NCBI RefSeq assembly: GCF_001021555.1
Contig: NZ_LDCP01000001.1
Coordinates: 992,001-1,056,000 of the forward strand
Direction: 5' to 3'
Source of the DNA: Aurantiacibacter marinus
Lineage (GTDB): Bacteria; Pseudomonadota; Alphaproteobacteria; Sphingomonadales; Sphingomonadaceae
DNA: 64,000 nt
Shown: one piece after another, positions 15,491-23,697 of the stretch
Layout: every line of letters starts with the position of its first letter
Numbering within the stretch: position 1 is the stretch's first letter
Position numbers and translations under genes: made by a program
Notes under the pieces: model-generated
The model's database searches: none
Seen by the model: only the letters and a program-made list of their open reading frames with translations
Told to the model about the DNA's origin: nothing

Positions 15491-16285
15491 ATGTCCATTG
15501 GGGCCGAAGTAGCAGCTCATCTTCCTTTTCTCCGCCGATATGCTCGCGCGCTGACAGGCTCGCAGTCAACCGGCGATGCCTTTGTTCAAGCCACCTTGGA
15601 GGCCGCTTTGGCCGATGAAGAGCTGGCCACATCGCTGCGCGGCGGACGCGTTCCGCTGTACGCGGCATTCAACAAAGTCTGGTCCAGCGCCTATATGGAA
15701 GTCGCCGATGCCGGCGCGGAAAGCGGCTCGCATGAAGCTGCGGCGCAAAACCAGCTGAAGCGTATCACTCCGGTGAACCGGCAGGCGTTGCTGCTGACTA
15801 CGGTTGAGGATTTCTCGCCCGAGGATGCCGGCAGCATCATGGGTATGGCCGTAGATGATGTGAACACATTGGTGAGCGAAGCCGTGGCTGAAATTCAGCG
15901 CGAGAATACCACCAGCGTTCTTATTATCGAAGACGAACCGCTCATTTCGATGCAGCTGGAAGATCTCGTTCGGTCGCTCGGCCATGATATTTGCGGCACT
16001 GCTGCTACCCGCACGCAGGCACAGGAAGTCGTGGCCGAGAAAACGCCGGGTCTGGTACTGGCTGACATTCAACTGGCGGATGGATCATCGGGTCTGGATG
16101 CAGTCGACGATATTCTTGCCATGGATAGCGTGCCGGTGATTTTCATCACTGCCTATCCCGAACGATTGCTGACAGGTGACCGGCCAGAACCGACTTACCT
16201 GATCACCAAGCCATTTCAGGAAGACACTGTGCGCGCCGCGATCAGCCAGGCGCTGTTCTTCGGCACCAGCCGCCCGCTCGACTAA
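15491..16285 (+). CDS. phyR: PhyR, anti-anti-sigma response regulator of the general stress response
   Basis: A 264-residue protein. Residues 1-135 are the sigma-like domain (HLPFLRRYARALTGSQSTGDAFVQ onward), and residues 142-260 a receiver with E147/D148, phospho-acceptor Asp192 in LADIQLADG and KPFQED near the end. When phosphorylated, PhyR binds the anti-sigma factor NepR and frees EcfG. Start at ATG 15491 fits the beginning of the sigma-like domain and the promoter at 15434-15458; the frame is open further left but covers that promoter. nepR and ecfG, usually adjacent, are absent. Its stop codon overlaps that of the convergent MATE gene by two bases. Confidence 0.95.
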   Translation: MSIGAEVAAHLPFLRRYARALTGSQSTGDAFVQATLEAALADEELATSLRGGRVPLYAAFNKVWSSAYMEVADAGAESGSHEAAAQNQLKRITPVNRQALLLTTVEDFSPEDAGSIMGMAVDDVNTLVSEAVAEIQRENTTSVLIIEDEPLISMQLEDLVRSLGHDICGTAATRTQAQEVVAEKTPGLVLADIQLADGSSGLDAVDDILAMDSVPVIFITAYPERLLTGDRPEPTYLITKPFQEDTVRAAISQALFFGTSRPLD

Positions 16286-17670
16286 TCTGGGCCGGCGCCC
16301 GGGCCATCTGCGTCCGGGCGCCGCCACAGCACCCACCATGCGATAGCCGCAGCCGCGAGTCCGCCCAGAAGATTGGCGGCCAGTTCCGCTATATACACCG
16401 CCTTGGTGTCCAATATGGCTCGGGCAAGCCACGCGACGGGAACCATCACCAACACCACGCGCGCAATTGACAAGGCAAGCGCATTGGATGCCCGGTCTAT
16501 TGCATTGAGAGCTCCGTTAACGGTGATCAGCACGCCGAATCCGGCATATCCCCAAACCGAAATTGCCAGATATTCCGTGGTAGCGGACAAAACCTGCGGT
16601 TCGTCGCTGAACAGGCCGGCGAACCATTCGCGCGCCATAAACAGGACAACTGCTGCTGCCAGCCCGTAGGCGATGGCCGCGATACCCGCCTGAACCAGTG
16701 CGCGGCGGGCCCGGGCGTATTGCTGCGCCCCCCAATTTTGCCCGACGATCGCTCCGATAGAGCCGGACAGCGCCAGCAAAGGCACAACGGCAAAGCCCTG
16801 CAACCGCCCGCCCGCGCCAAAGCCGGCAACGGCGGACTGGCTTTCTGCTGCAAGAAATGCGGTAAGGATGGCGAGCCCGGCGGGATTGATCGAATTGGTG
16901 AATGCCGCTGGCCCGGCAACACGCGAAATTGCGGAAAGCTGCGTCTTCCAGTTACAATTTCTCATGGCAGACGGCGTGAACGGCAAATCGTGCCGTCCAA
17001 GCAGCCAGAAAGCAAACGTTATGGCAATCAGCCACCCGCCTATGGTGGCATAGGCCGCGCCTGCCACGCCGTAACCCTCTATGCCGAATGCTCCGGTGAT
17101 CAGGATTGGATCGAGTATCCAGTTGGCGGCGGAATAGACCAGCAGCACCAGGGTGTTGCTTTTTGCAGCGCCTTGTCCGCGCAGCACGCCGTTCATGCCC
17201 ATCATCGCCATCATCAGAGGGAAACCGATCGCGAAAGGTCCCATATATTCGTCGATTAATGGCAGAATGGCAGCATCGGCCTGCATCAATACGAACAGCG
17301 GCTGGCGCAGTGCATATATCAACACACCCACCACCAGTCCCGAGACCAGTCCCAGCACCATGCCAAGATTGGCGCGGGCAAGCGCGCGGTCCCTGTCGCT
17401 TTCGCCCAGCGCGCGGCTGACTACTGAATTGATCCCCACCATCACGCCCACGCCAAGGCTTTGCAGCGCGGTAATGACGGGAAAGATAAAGGCAATCGCA
17501 GCCAGTTCGGCAGAACCCAGCTGGCCGATGAAATAGGCATCGATAATGCCGACAGACATGATCGCTGCCACACCCACGACACCCGGCGCGGTCTGGCGCA
17601 CCAGGTGGCCGGCGATGGAGCCATCAATCAGCTTTGCGCGGCTGCTCTGATTGTCGGAAGTTTCGGCCAT
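16282..17670 (-). CDS. MATE family efflux transporter
   Basis: A 462-residue protein with about twelve membrane segments and the two-fold repeat of MATE (NorM/DinF-type) transporters: MSVGIIDAYFIGQLGSAELAA, GVGVMVGINSVVSRALGE and GMNGVLRGQGAAKSNT in the first half, and GSIGAIVGQNWGAQQYARAR in the second. These proteins export cationic drugs or metabolites by Na+ or H+ antiport; the substrate cannot be told. It is convergent with phyR (overlapping stops) and divergent from the 2Fe-2S protein gene. Confidence 0.88.
   Translation of the reverse strand: MAETSDNQSSRAKLIDGSIAGHLVRQTAPGVVGVAAIMSVGIIDAYFIGQLGSAELAAIAFIFPVITALQSLGVGVMVGINSVVSRALGESDRDRALARANLGMVLGLVSGLVVGVLIYALRQPLFVLMQADAAILPLIDEYMGPFAIGFPLMMAMMGMNGVLRGQGAAKSNTLVLLVYSAANWILDPILITGAFGIEGYGVAGAAYATIGGWLIAITFAFWLLGRHDLPFTPSAMRNCNWKTQLSAISRVAGPAAFTNSINPAGLAILTAFLAAESQSAVAGFGAGGRLQGFAVVPLLALSGSIGAIVGQNWGAQQYARARRALVQAGIAAIAYGLAAAVVLFMAREWFAGLFSDEPQVLSATTEYLAISVWGYAGFGVLITVNGALNAIDRASNALALSIARVVLVMVPVAWLARAILDTKAVYIAELAANLLGGLAAAAIAWWVLWRRPDADGPGAGPD
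16294..16322. repeat. Perfect inverted repeat just after phyR
   Basis: GGCGCCCGG (16294-16302) and CCGGGCGCC (16314-16322) form a 9-bp GC stem nine bases after the phyR stop and inside the end of the MATE gene. It lacks a T run, so any terminator role is uncertain. Confidence 0.4.
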
Positions 17671-17857
17671 GAGCCTCCGTTAAGCGCAACCGGAATGGCT
17701 GCAGGCTGGCCCTAGGACGGCGGTGGAAACCGATCAACTCCCGGTGGGTTCTTGCATGCCCGTCGTTGACGGAAGGCTGCGACGCTCTCGACTTAGCTGG
17801 TGACTTGCGCAAAGGTGCATCTGTGATCCAAAACCGGCGCAACTGACGGAAGCCCCT

Positions 17858-18442
17858 ATGCCCGCAATGACCGTGAACGAACGGCCCGTCGAGTTCGACA
17901 TGGACCCCGATACGCCGTTGCTGCACGCGCTGCGCGATGCGGCAAACCTGACCGGTGCCAAATATGGCTGCGGCGTGGGCGATTGCGGGGCGTGCATGGT
18001 GTTGGTGGATGGAGAGGCGCTGCGCAGCTGCCTTGTCACCATTGCGGAAGCAGAGGGCCGCTACATCACCACCATTGAGGGGTTGAGCCGGGACCGTTCG
18101 CATCCGGTGCAGCAGGCTCTGGTGGCAGAACAGGCGATCCAGTGCGGTTTCTGCACCCCGGGGATTGCCATCGCTGCTGCCGCGCTTGTGCGCCGCAATC
18201 CCGATCCGAGCATCGAGGATATCCGCCAGGCAATACCCAACCTGTGCCGGTGCGGCGTCTATCCCCGGCTGGTAGAAGCGATCCAGCGCGCTGGCCGCGT
18301 CACGCGCCGCCGCGAAACAATCAGCGCCGCGCCTGCACCAGGAATAGATCCGGCCGACGCGGCTCGCGCTGTTCCCGCTATGCGCGGAGCGGATGTCGAG
18401 GGTGGGCCACCTTCCGCAGCGGACCAGGCTTCAGAACCCTAA
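17858..18442 (+). CDS. (2Fe-2S)-binding protein, small subunit of xanthine-oxidase-type hydroxylase
   Basis: A 194-residue protein of the IorA/CoxS type. The first cluster site is CGVGDCGAC with a later Cys (C38, C43, C46, C58); the second is CGFC and CRC (C96, C99, C130, C132). These small subunits carry electrons from a molybdenum hydroxylase large subunit. No large subunit or FAD subunit is next to it. The last 45 residues are an Ala/Pro-rich extension beyond the usual end, and the final codons lie in a 15-bp repeat array. The partner may be elsewhere, or the gene may be the remnant of a larger operon. Confidence 0.82.
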   Translation: MPAMTVNERPVEFDMDPDTPLLHALRDAANLTGAKYGCGVGDCGACMVLVDGEALRSCLVTIAEAEGRYITTIEGLSRDRSHPVQQALVAEQAIQCGFCTPGIAIAAAALVRRNPDPSIEDIRQAIPNLCRCGVYPRLVEAIQRAGRVTRRRETISAAPAPGIDPADAARAVPAMRGADVEGGPPSAADQASEP

Positions 18443-18500
18443 GGTTCAGAACCCAAAGATTCAGAACCCCAAGATTCAGAACCCAAAGATTCAGAACCTT
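18430..18500. repeat. 15-bp tandem array (about 4.7 copies) shared by two gene ends
   Basis: Units TTCAGAACCC(T/A/C)AAGR start at 18430, 18445, 18460, 18475 and 18490 (last partial). The array contains the stop codon and last codons of the 2Fe-2S gene on one strand and the stop codon of the TonB receptor gene on the other. Confidence 0.9.
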
Positions 18501-20545
18501 AGCCGCGCACCGAAGCTGGCGTTCAACGGAGTGCCGGGCTGGATGTTGTTATCGCCGTGTGCAGAAGCGTAATAATCTTCATCCAGCAGGTTTTCGATAT
18601 TCACTTGAAATGACAGCGTATCCGTCGCTTTGAAAAAGATCGCTGCATCCACGCGGGTATGGGCGGGCAGGACAACGGCATTGCTGTTGCTGGCAAACTG
18701 ATCGGACAGGTGGATCAGTCCGGCACCCAGGCCCCAGCGGTCGGTCACATCATAATGCGCCCAAGCGGTCAGGTGATGTTCCGGAACTTGCTGTAACACA
18801 GTGCCGATGCGCGCCGGATCGGGATTGTCGCTGATTTCGCCGTCGAGATAGGTGTAGCCCAGGCTGACAGAAAGGCCATCGACCGGTTCACCCACCAGAC
18901 CCAGCTCAACCCCTTCGACCCGGCTTTCACCATCAAGCGTCGTCAGGCTGGTGAGCGGGTCAACGGCAGGCGTGTTGGACCGTGTCAGCTGGAAAATCGC
19001 ACCGGTGACGAGCAGCCCGCGGTGTGGTGCCCACTTCACGCCCAGTTCGATGTTCTCGAACACTTCGGGCTCCAGCGCCTCTGCCTGTTGGCTGAGCACT
19101 GTGAACTGGTCGCCGCCTGATGGCAGGAAGCTTTCGGCATAGCTGGCGTAAATGGAAAGATTATCCTGCGGCTTCACGATTACGCCGAAACGCGGACTGA
19201 CACGATCATCCACGCGCGCGCCATCAAAGTTGGCCACGAGATCCCGGCTTTCCAGATCGAAACGGTCATAGCGAAGGCCTGCCACTATTTGCACAAGGCC
19301 CAGATCAAGCTGTTCCTGTGCATAGAGCGAAAATGTGGAAAGCTGCGTCGCGCTGGCTCGCTGGGGTGCGAGCGTAAATGCGGGCACTGTGATCGTATCT
19401 TCGAGAGCCACGGTCACGCTGGTGTCCGCACCGTTGTTGAACAGGGCCCGGTCACGGATAGAGTCGGTGTCCGACGAGGTGGCTTCAGCTCCCAGCAGCA
19501 AGGTATGCCCGATCGTGCCGGTTTCGAACTGGCCGACGATATTGACCTGCCCGATGACATTCTGCCGGTCCGTTCCGCTTTCATATCCCGAAAGCGAAAC
19601 AGTCGTCTCGGTCGCGTTGCCGGGCACGATGTTGCTGTAGAATTTGTCGTAATCTGCAAACTGCAGGCTGGCATTGATGCTCCAGCTTTCGCTGAAGGCG
19701 TGATCAATGCGCGTGCGCGCGATATGCACCTCAACGTCGCTGTAATTGTATTCAGTATCGCCAAAGAAGGTTTCATCGAAGCCGGTCAGCGGCAGGCCGT
19801 CCAGGCTCGGCACGCCGCGGTCCACGACGCGCTGGTCGTCGTCATAGGTATAACTGGCAGTTAGGTTAGTGTTTGCACCAAGCTGCGCAGTCAACGTGGG
19901 AGTGAAGCCGTAGAACCGGCCTTCATAGGCGTCACGGTGATTGGCGAATTCTTCGTATGTGCCGGTCAATCGAAAGGCGAGTGCGTCTGTTGCCGGCAAG
20001 TTCAGATCGCCGGTTAGCGCGAATGCTCCGAATGTGTCGACCTGCGCGGCTGCGCCAAATTCTGGCGCGTCGAAACTGGCGATCTTGCTGACCCGGTTGA
20101 TCGCGCCGCCGCCTGCGCCGCGCCCGAAGATTAGGGCATTGGCACCTTTCAGCACCTCCACCCGCTCTATGTTGTACAACGAGCGGTAGTATTGCGCATC
20201 ATCGCGCAGACCATCGAGATAAAAGTCAGCCGTGGTTTCCTGGCCGCGAATGAAGACTTCATCGCGGTGACCTTCGCCGGTTTCCATGGTCACGCCGGGC
20301 ACGAACCGCAGTGCATCACCAAGCTGGGTGACGCCCTGATCCTCGATCTGATCAATCGTGAGGACGGTGATGGCCTGAGGGACATCGATGATCGGCGTGG
20401 GTGTGCGGGTCGCGGTGCTGCCGTCATTGCCGACATAGCCCTGCAAATCACCGGTCACGACGATGTCATCGGGCAGGTAAACACGCTGGGGATCTTCCTC
20501 TGCCTGCGCTGCAACGGGCAAAAACGCGGCCGCGCTGGTAAACAA
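18491..20545 (-). CDS. TonB-dependent siderophore receptor
   Basis: An outer-membrane receptor of about 684 residues. The plug domain has DDIVVTG, ID/VPQAITVLT, LGDALRFVPGV, the FIRGQ and YLDGLRDDAQYYRSLYNIERVEVLKG motifs typical of ferric-siderophore receptors, and the beta-barrel ends in ASFGARLRF with the C-terminal aromatic needed for assembly. The start is a problem: no ATG or GTG exists between the upstream stop (20609) and the signal peptide. TTG 20545 leaves a signal without its positive end, whereas the frame upstream (IRTTAIRLALFTSAAA, beginning with ATC at 20572-20570) gives a perfect signal and has AAGGA seven bases before. A Fur box lies upstream. Confidence 0.85.
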   Translation of the reverse strand: MFTSAAAFLPVAAQAEEDPQRVYLPDDIVVTGDLQGYVGNDGSTATRTPTPIIDVPQAITVLTIDQIEDQGVTQLGDALRFVPGVTMETGEGHRDEVFIRGQETTADFYLDGLRDDAQYYRSLYNIERVEVLKGANALIFGRGAGGGAINRVSKIASFDAPEFGAAAQVDTFGAFALTGDLNLPATDALAFRLTGTYEEFANHRDAYEGRFYGFTPTLTAQLGANTNLTASYTYDDDQRVVDRGVPSLDGLPLTGFDETFFGDTEYNYSDVEVHIARTRIDHAFSESWSINASLQFADYDKFYSNIVPGNATETTVSLSGYESGTDRQNVIGQVNIVGQFETGTIGHTLLLGAEATSSDTDSIRDRALFNNGADTSVTVALEDTITVPAFTLAPQRASATQLSTFSLYAQEQLDLGLVQIVAGLRYDRFDLESRDLVANFDGARVDDRVSPRFGVIVKPQDNLSIYASYAESFLPSGGDQFTVLSQQAEALEPEVFENIELGVKWAPHRGLLVTGAIFQLTRSNTPAVDPLTSLTTLDGESRVEGVELGLVGEPVDGLSVSLGYTYLDGEISDNPDPARIGTVLQQVPEHHLTAWAHYDVTDRWGLGAGLIHLSDQFASNSNAVVLPAHTRVDAAIFFKATDTLSFQVNIENLLDEDYYASAHGDNNIQPGTPLNASFGARLRF

Positions 20546-20608
20546 GGCAAGACGGATGGCGGTCGTACGGATAGGAAATTCCTTCGTTCTTCTCTTTGCG
20601 AGACTCGG
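20546..20608 (-). other. In-frame leader of the TonB receptor without a standard start
   Basis: Between the in-frame stop (20609-20611) and TTG 20545 the codons read CCG AGT CTC ... ATC CGT ACG ACC GCC. No ATG, GTG or TTG occurs. ATC at 20572-20570 follows AAGGA by seven bases. Confidence 0.6.
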
Positions 20609-20638
20609 TTATTGCGACTGATTTGCAAAAGCAGCCCT

Positions 20639-20657
20639 AATGAGAATGATTATCACT
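20639..20657 (-). promoter_or_regulatory. Fur box upstream of the TonB receptor gene
   Basis: AATGAGAATGATTATCACT is close to the inverse of the Fur consensus (GATAATGATAATCATTATC). It lies 67-85 bases before the probable start, indicating repression by iron. Confidence 0.85.
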
Positions 20658-20732
20658 GACAACAGGAAATGTGCGCTTGGCGGCAAGTTTTTCGCGCGCT
20701 AGGCGCGAAGTCCACACAGGAGAATCAATCCG

Positions 20733-21077
20733 ATGAAGGCAACCATCTGGCACAACCCCAAATGCGGCACTTCGCGCAATACGCTGGCGATCCTGCAGGA
20801 AACGGACGGCGTAGACGTTGAGGTAGTCGAGTATCTCAAGAACCCGCCAACCCGGGACAAGCTCCGCCAGCTGTTTGCCGATGCCGGGATTACCCCTGCC
20901 GAGGGGCTGCGTCTCAACGGGACAGACGCGAAAGAACGCGGTCTTCCAGATGCCGATGCAGACACGGTGCTGGATGCCATGGCGGCAGAGCCCATCCTGA
21001 TCGAGCGACCGCTGGTCGAGACAGGAAAGGGCGTAAGGCTGTGCCGTCCAAAGGAAAAAGTTACCGAAATCCTTTAA
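20733..21077 (+). CDS. arsC: ArsC-family arsenate reductase (glutaredoxin type)
   Basis: A 114-residue thioredoxin-fold protein of the ArsC/Spx/YffB family: IWHNPKCGTSRNTLAIL carries the single catalytic Cys (residue 11), and LIERPLV and GVRLCRP match later family motifs. Glutaredoxin-dependent ArsC reduces arsenate to arsenite. No arsR, arsB or acr3 gene is adjacent, so it may act in general thiol chemistry instead. ATG 20733 has AGGAG about eleven bases upstream. It faces away from the TonB receptor. Confidence 0.85.
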   Translation: MKATIWHNPKCGTSRNTLAILQETDGVDVEVVEYLKNPPTRDKLRQLFADAGITPAEGLRLNGTDAKERGLPDADADTVLDAMAAEPILIERPLVETGKGVRLCRPKEKVTEIL

Positions 21078-21173
21078 GCTGGCGCGAGCACGGTAAGCTT
21101 TCCGGCCTTGCAAAGCGGATGCGGCAATGCGAACGGTTTGCCGACATTCGGGTTAGAAGGACGATATCGCAGC

Positions 21174-21812
21174 ATGAATGGCAATGAACTGGCGCAAGAG
21201 CGCCGCCCCGGCCTGCGCAAGCGGATTTCGCGCGCGCTGGGGCCTGCTGGCGTGTTCTTTCGCGGTTTTCTGGAAGAACCGCGCATGGTCGGATCGATTA
21301 TCCCATCGTCCGGTGTTACCATCGATGCCATGCTCGCGCCCGTTGACTGGGAACGCTGCAAACTGTTTGTCGAATATGGCCCCGGCGTGGGCACATTCTG
21401 CCAGCCAGTGCTTGACCGGTTGCCTCGTGACGGGGAATTGCTGGTCATCGACACCAACCCGCTTTTCATTGATTATCTGAAACGCACAATCCGCGACAGT
21501 CGCTTCCATGCCGTGCTTGGATCAGCAGAAGACGTAGAAGCGATCGTGCGTTCCATCGGGCATGATCACGCAGACTTCGTACTGTCCGGCCTGCCATTTT
21601 CCACGCTGCCAGCTGGTGTCGGCAACAATATTGCAGCGGCCACACATCGCATCATCCGCGAAGGCGGTGCTTTCCTTACCTACCAGTTCAAAGGCGTGGC
21701 GCGGGACCTTACCGCACGGTATTTTCCGCGCGTGGATACCGGATTTGTCTGGCTCAACATTCCGCCATGCGTTCTTGCATGGGGCTGGAAAGAAAGTGCC
21801 GAAGGAGCCTAA
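21174..21812 (+). CDS. PmtA-like phospholipid N-methyltransferase
   Basis: A 212-residue SAM-dependent methyltransferase. It has the PmtA opening (FFRGFLEEPRMVGSIIPSS), motif I as VEYGPGVGTFCQPVL, LLVIDTN for motif II, and DFVLSGLPFSTLP in the place of the catalytic loop. PmtA methylates phosphatidylethanolamine towards phosphatidylcholine; related proteins resemble rRNA adenine dimethylases. Start at 21174 (MNGNELAQERR) is preferred to the longer frame at 21108 because AGAAGGA lies upstream. The C-terminus is complete. Substrate assignment is by pattern only. Confidence 0.7.
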   Translation: MNGNELAQERRPGLRKRISRALGPAGVFFRGFLEEPRMVGSIIPSSGVTIDAMLAPVDWERCKLFVEYGPGVGTFCQPVLDRLPRDGELLVIDTNPLFIDYLKRTIRDSRFHAVLGSAEDVEAIVRSIGHDHADFVLSGLPFSTLPAGVGNNIAAATHRIIREGGAFLTYQFKGVARDLTARYFPRVDTGFVWLNIPPCVLAWGWKESAEGA

Positions 21813-21834
21813 CGCCGCTGCAGGCTTGTAATGA

Positions 21835-22671
21835 TCAGGCGAATGTTTCCTTGGTCGTTTCGGCAGTGCCGCCTGACAGCTGGCGGTGTACGGCGGCGAG
21901 AACTGCCATGAAAATGGACACTGTCACCATGCTGACGATCGCCCCGCCGATGGCGCTTGCGAAAAGTCCGACCTGTTCACCCATGATGCTGAAAATCGCC
22001 CACACCATGCCTGTAATCGCGGAAATCACAATCAGTACGAGAATGAGCAGCAGGTAAAACGCGAACAGGCGGAAGGAATTGCCTTTCGTCAGCTGCCATG
22101 AACGGCGCAGGGCGGTGAACGGATTCATCACCTTTTCGATGGCAATGACCGGGGAAGTGAGCGAAATCTTCACGTACATATATACGGCAAAGACCATCCC
22201 TATCAGGGCCAGCAACGCGCCGATGCCTGGCGCGATGAGTGCGCCCAGGCCGGCGGGCAGGGCGATCGCAACCACGAGAAGCAGGCCGCCCAGCAACTGC
22301 ACGCCGATATAGGGAATCAGTGCTTTTGCACCAAGTTTCAACGCTTCTCCTACTGTCGGCCGCGCCGAATCGGTAAGCAGGGCAAGCAGACTGAGCACAC
22401 CGGCAGCCTGGAACAGCGCCAGCAGCACGATCACCCACCAGATTTCCGCATACATTGCGGTGAACATTTCCAGCATTGCTTCAGGGTCGGGCTCTGCGCC
22501 GGACGCCGTCATCGCTTCCAGCTCTGCGGTCGCCTGCGGCATGGCGAGCGAGGCAATGGCGTTAGGTAGGAAAAAGAACACACCGGCGATAATCAGAACC
22601 ACGTCCTTGTTCGCGACAAGCATCGCGACCGCGTCGTTCCATGCCTTGCCCATATCCAGCTTAATCGCCAT
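21835..22671 (-). CDS. Six-TM membrane protein, GPDPase-membrane-domain-like
   Basis: A 278-residue protein with about six hydrophobic segments and the segment TSPVIAIEKVMNPFTALRRSW, which resembles the conserved ALxRSW turn of YciC/glycerophosphodiesterase membrane-domain proteins. There is no catalytic domain. Function is unknown; proteins of this shape are often called DUF membrane proteins. The start at 22671 (MAIKLDMGKAW) begins directly before the first helix; the frame is open to 23091 but would overlap lipB. It is divergent from lipB with 72 bases between. Confidence 0.6.
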   Translation of the reverse strand: MAIKLDMGKAWNDAVAMLVANKDVVLIIAGVFFFLPNAIASLAMPQATAELEAMTASGAEPDPEAMLEMFTAMYAEIWWVIVLLALFQAAGVLSLLALLTDSARPTVGEALKLGAKALIPYIGVQLLGGLLLVVAIALPAGLGALIAPGIGALLALIGMVFAVYMYVKISLTSPVIAIEKVMNPFTALRRSWQLTKGNSFRLFAFYLLLILVLIVISAITGMVWAIFSIMGEQVGLFASAIGGAIVSMVTVSIFMAVLAAVHRQLSGGTAETTKETFA

Positions 22672-22743
22672 GCGTATTCCCCGTAATGACCATGCGCAGC
22701 CTGATAGTCCGCGCAAGGCCCACCGCGCAACCACTGCAAGCCG

Positions 22744-23442
22744 ATGAGTGATATGAAATCCGCTGATAATCTGACCGACGACCTTCCAGTGGGCATCGAA
22801 TGGCGCCGGTCCGACGGACTGGTCGATTACCGCGCGGCAATGGCCGAGCAGGAGGCACGCAACACCGCAATTGCTGAAGGCGAAGCAGGGGAGCTTGTCT
22901 GGTTGCTCGAACATCCACCTGTCTACACCGCCGGAACCAGCGCCGATGTGGCCGAACTGGTCGATCCCCGTTTCGATGTCGTCACCACCGGACGAGGTGG
23001 GCGGTATACCTACCACGGTCCGGGCCAGCGGGTGACTTACGTGCTTCTCGATCTCGCCCGCCGGGAAAAGGATTTGCGCAACTTTGTTCACGCGCTGGAA
23101 AACTGGGTTATCGCGACGCTAGGTGATTTTGCTGTCGAAGCATTTGCCGTGCCCGACAGAATCGGCATCTGGACCCGTGATGCGGCAGGCACGGAAGCAA
23201 AGATCGGGGCCATCGGCGTGCGCGTGCGGCGCTGGGTCACGATGCACGGATTTGCCGTGAACCTTTCGCCTGATCTGACCCATTTTGGCGGGATCGTGCC
23301 GTGCGGAATTGCCGATTACGGCGTCACCAGCATGGCAGCACTCGGGAAAGCAGTTGCGCCGGAGGAATGGGATAGGGCATTGCTGGCGCGCGCGCCGGAA
23401 TTCCTGCGCGCATTGGACATTAAAGATAGGATGCCTGCATGA
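22744..23442 (+). CDS. lipB: Lipoyl(octanoyl) transferase LipB
   Basis: A 232-residue enzyme that moves octanoyl groups from acyl carrier protein to lipoyl domains of 2-oxoacid dehydrogenases and glycine cleavage H protein. Conserved blocks are present: [46 protein letters not shown] and PCGI, which holds the active-site Cys. The C-terminal stop overlaps the ATG of the small lipoprotein gene (ATGA). The second ATG at 22753 is an alternative start. Confidence 0.95.
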   Translation: MSDMKSADNLTDDLPVGIEWRRSDGLVDYRAAMAEQEARNTAIAEGEAGELVWLLEHPPVYTAGTSADVAELVDPRFDVVTTGRGGRYTYHGPGQRVTYVLLDLARREKDLRNFVHALENWVIATLGDFAVEAFAVPDRIGIWTRDAAGTEAKIGAIGVRVRRWVTMHGFAVNLSPDLTHFGGIVPCGIADYGVTSMAALGKAVAPEEWDRALLARAPEFLRALDIKDRMPA

Positions 23443-23693
23443 AATTCCGTCCAGCCCTTGGCCTTGTTACCGCCGCCGGGTTCGCCTTGATGCTTGCGGC
23501 TTGCGGTGATGATCCTGTGCCCATGTCCGAAGATGGCGAGCGGGAAGCTAGTGACGATGTGCTGGAAGGCACAATCAGCGACGAAATGATCGCGCTCGAC
23601 AAGGTACGCTCACAGGCACCGCTGGCAGAGCCGGAGGCCGAAGCAGATGATGAGGCATCCAGCGAGGCTTCTGAAGTGGACGAGAGCGAATAG
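23439..23693 (+). CDS. Small acidic lipoprotein
   Basis: An 84-residue protein with a lipoprotein signal ending LMLAAC (Cys22 would be lipidated), followed by a strongly acidic, Glu/Asp/Ala/Ser-rich tail without recognised domains. Its start codon overlaps the lipB stop as ATGA, so it is translated with lipB. Function is unknown. It is convergent with the CitE-like gene, five bases apart. Confidence 0.7.
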   Translation: MKFRPALGLVTAAGFALMLAACGDDPVPMSEDGEREASDDVLEGTISDEMIALDKVRSQAPLAEPEAEADDEASSEASEVDESE

Positions 23694-23697
23694 CGCT

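Noticed and set aside
22672-23091. N-terminal extension of the six-TM protein frame
   Set aside because: It lies wholly over lipB on the other strand; the membrane domain begins at 22671.
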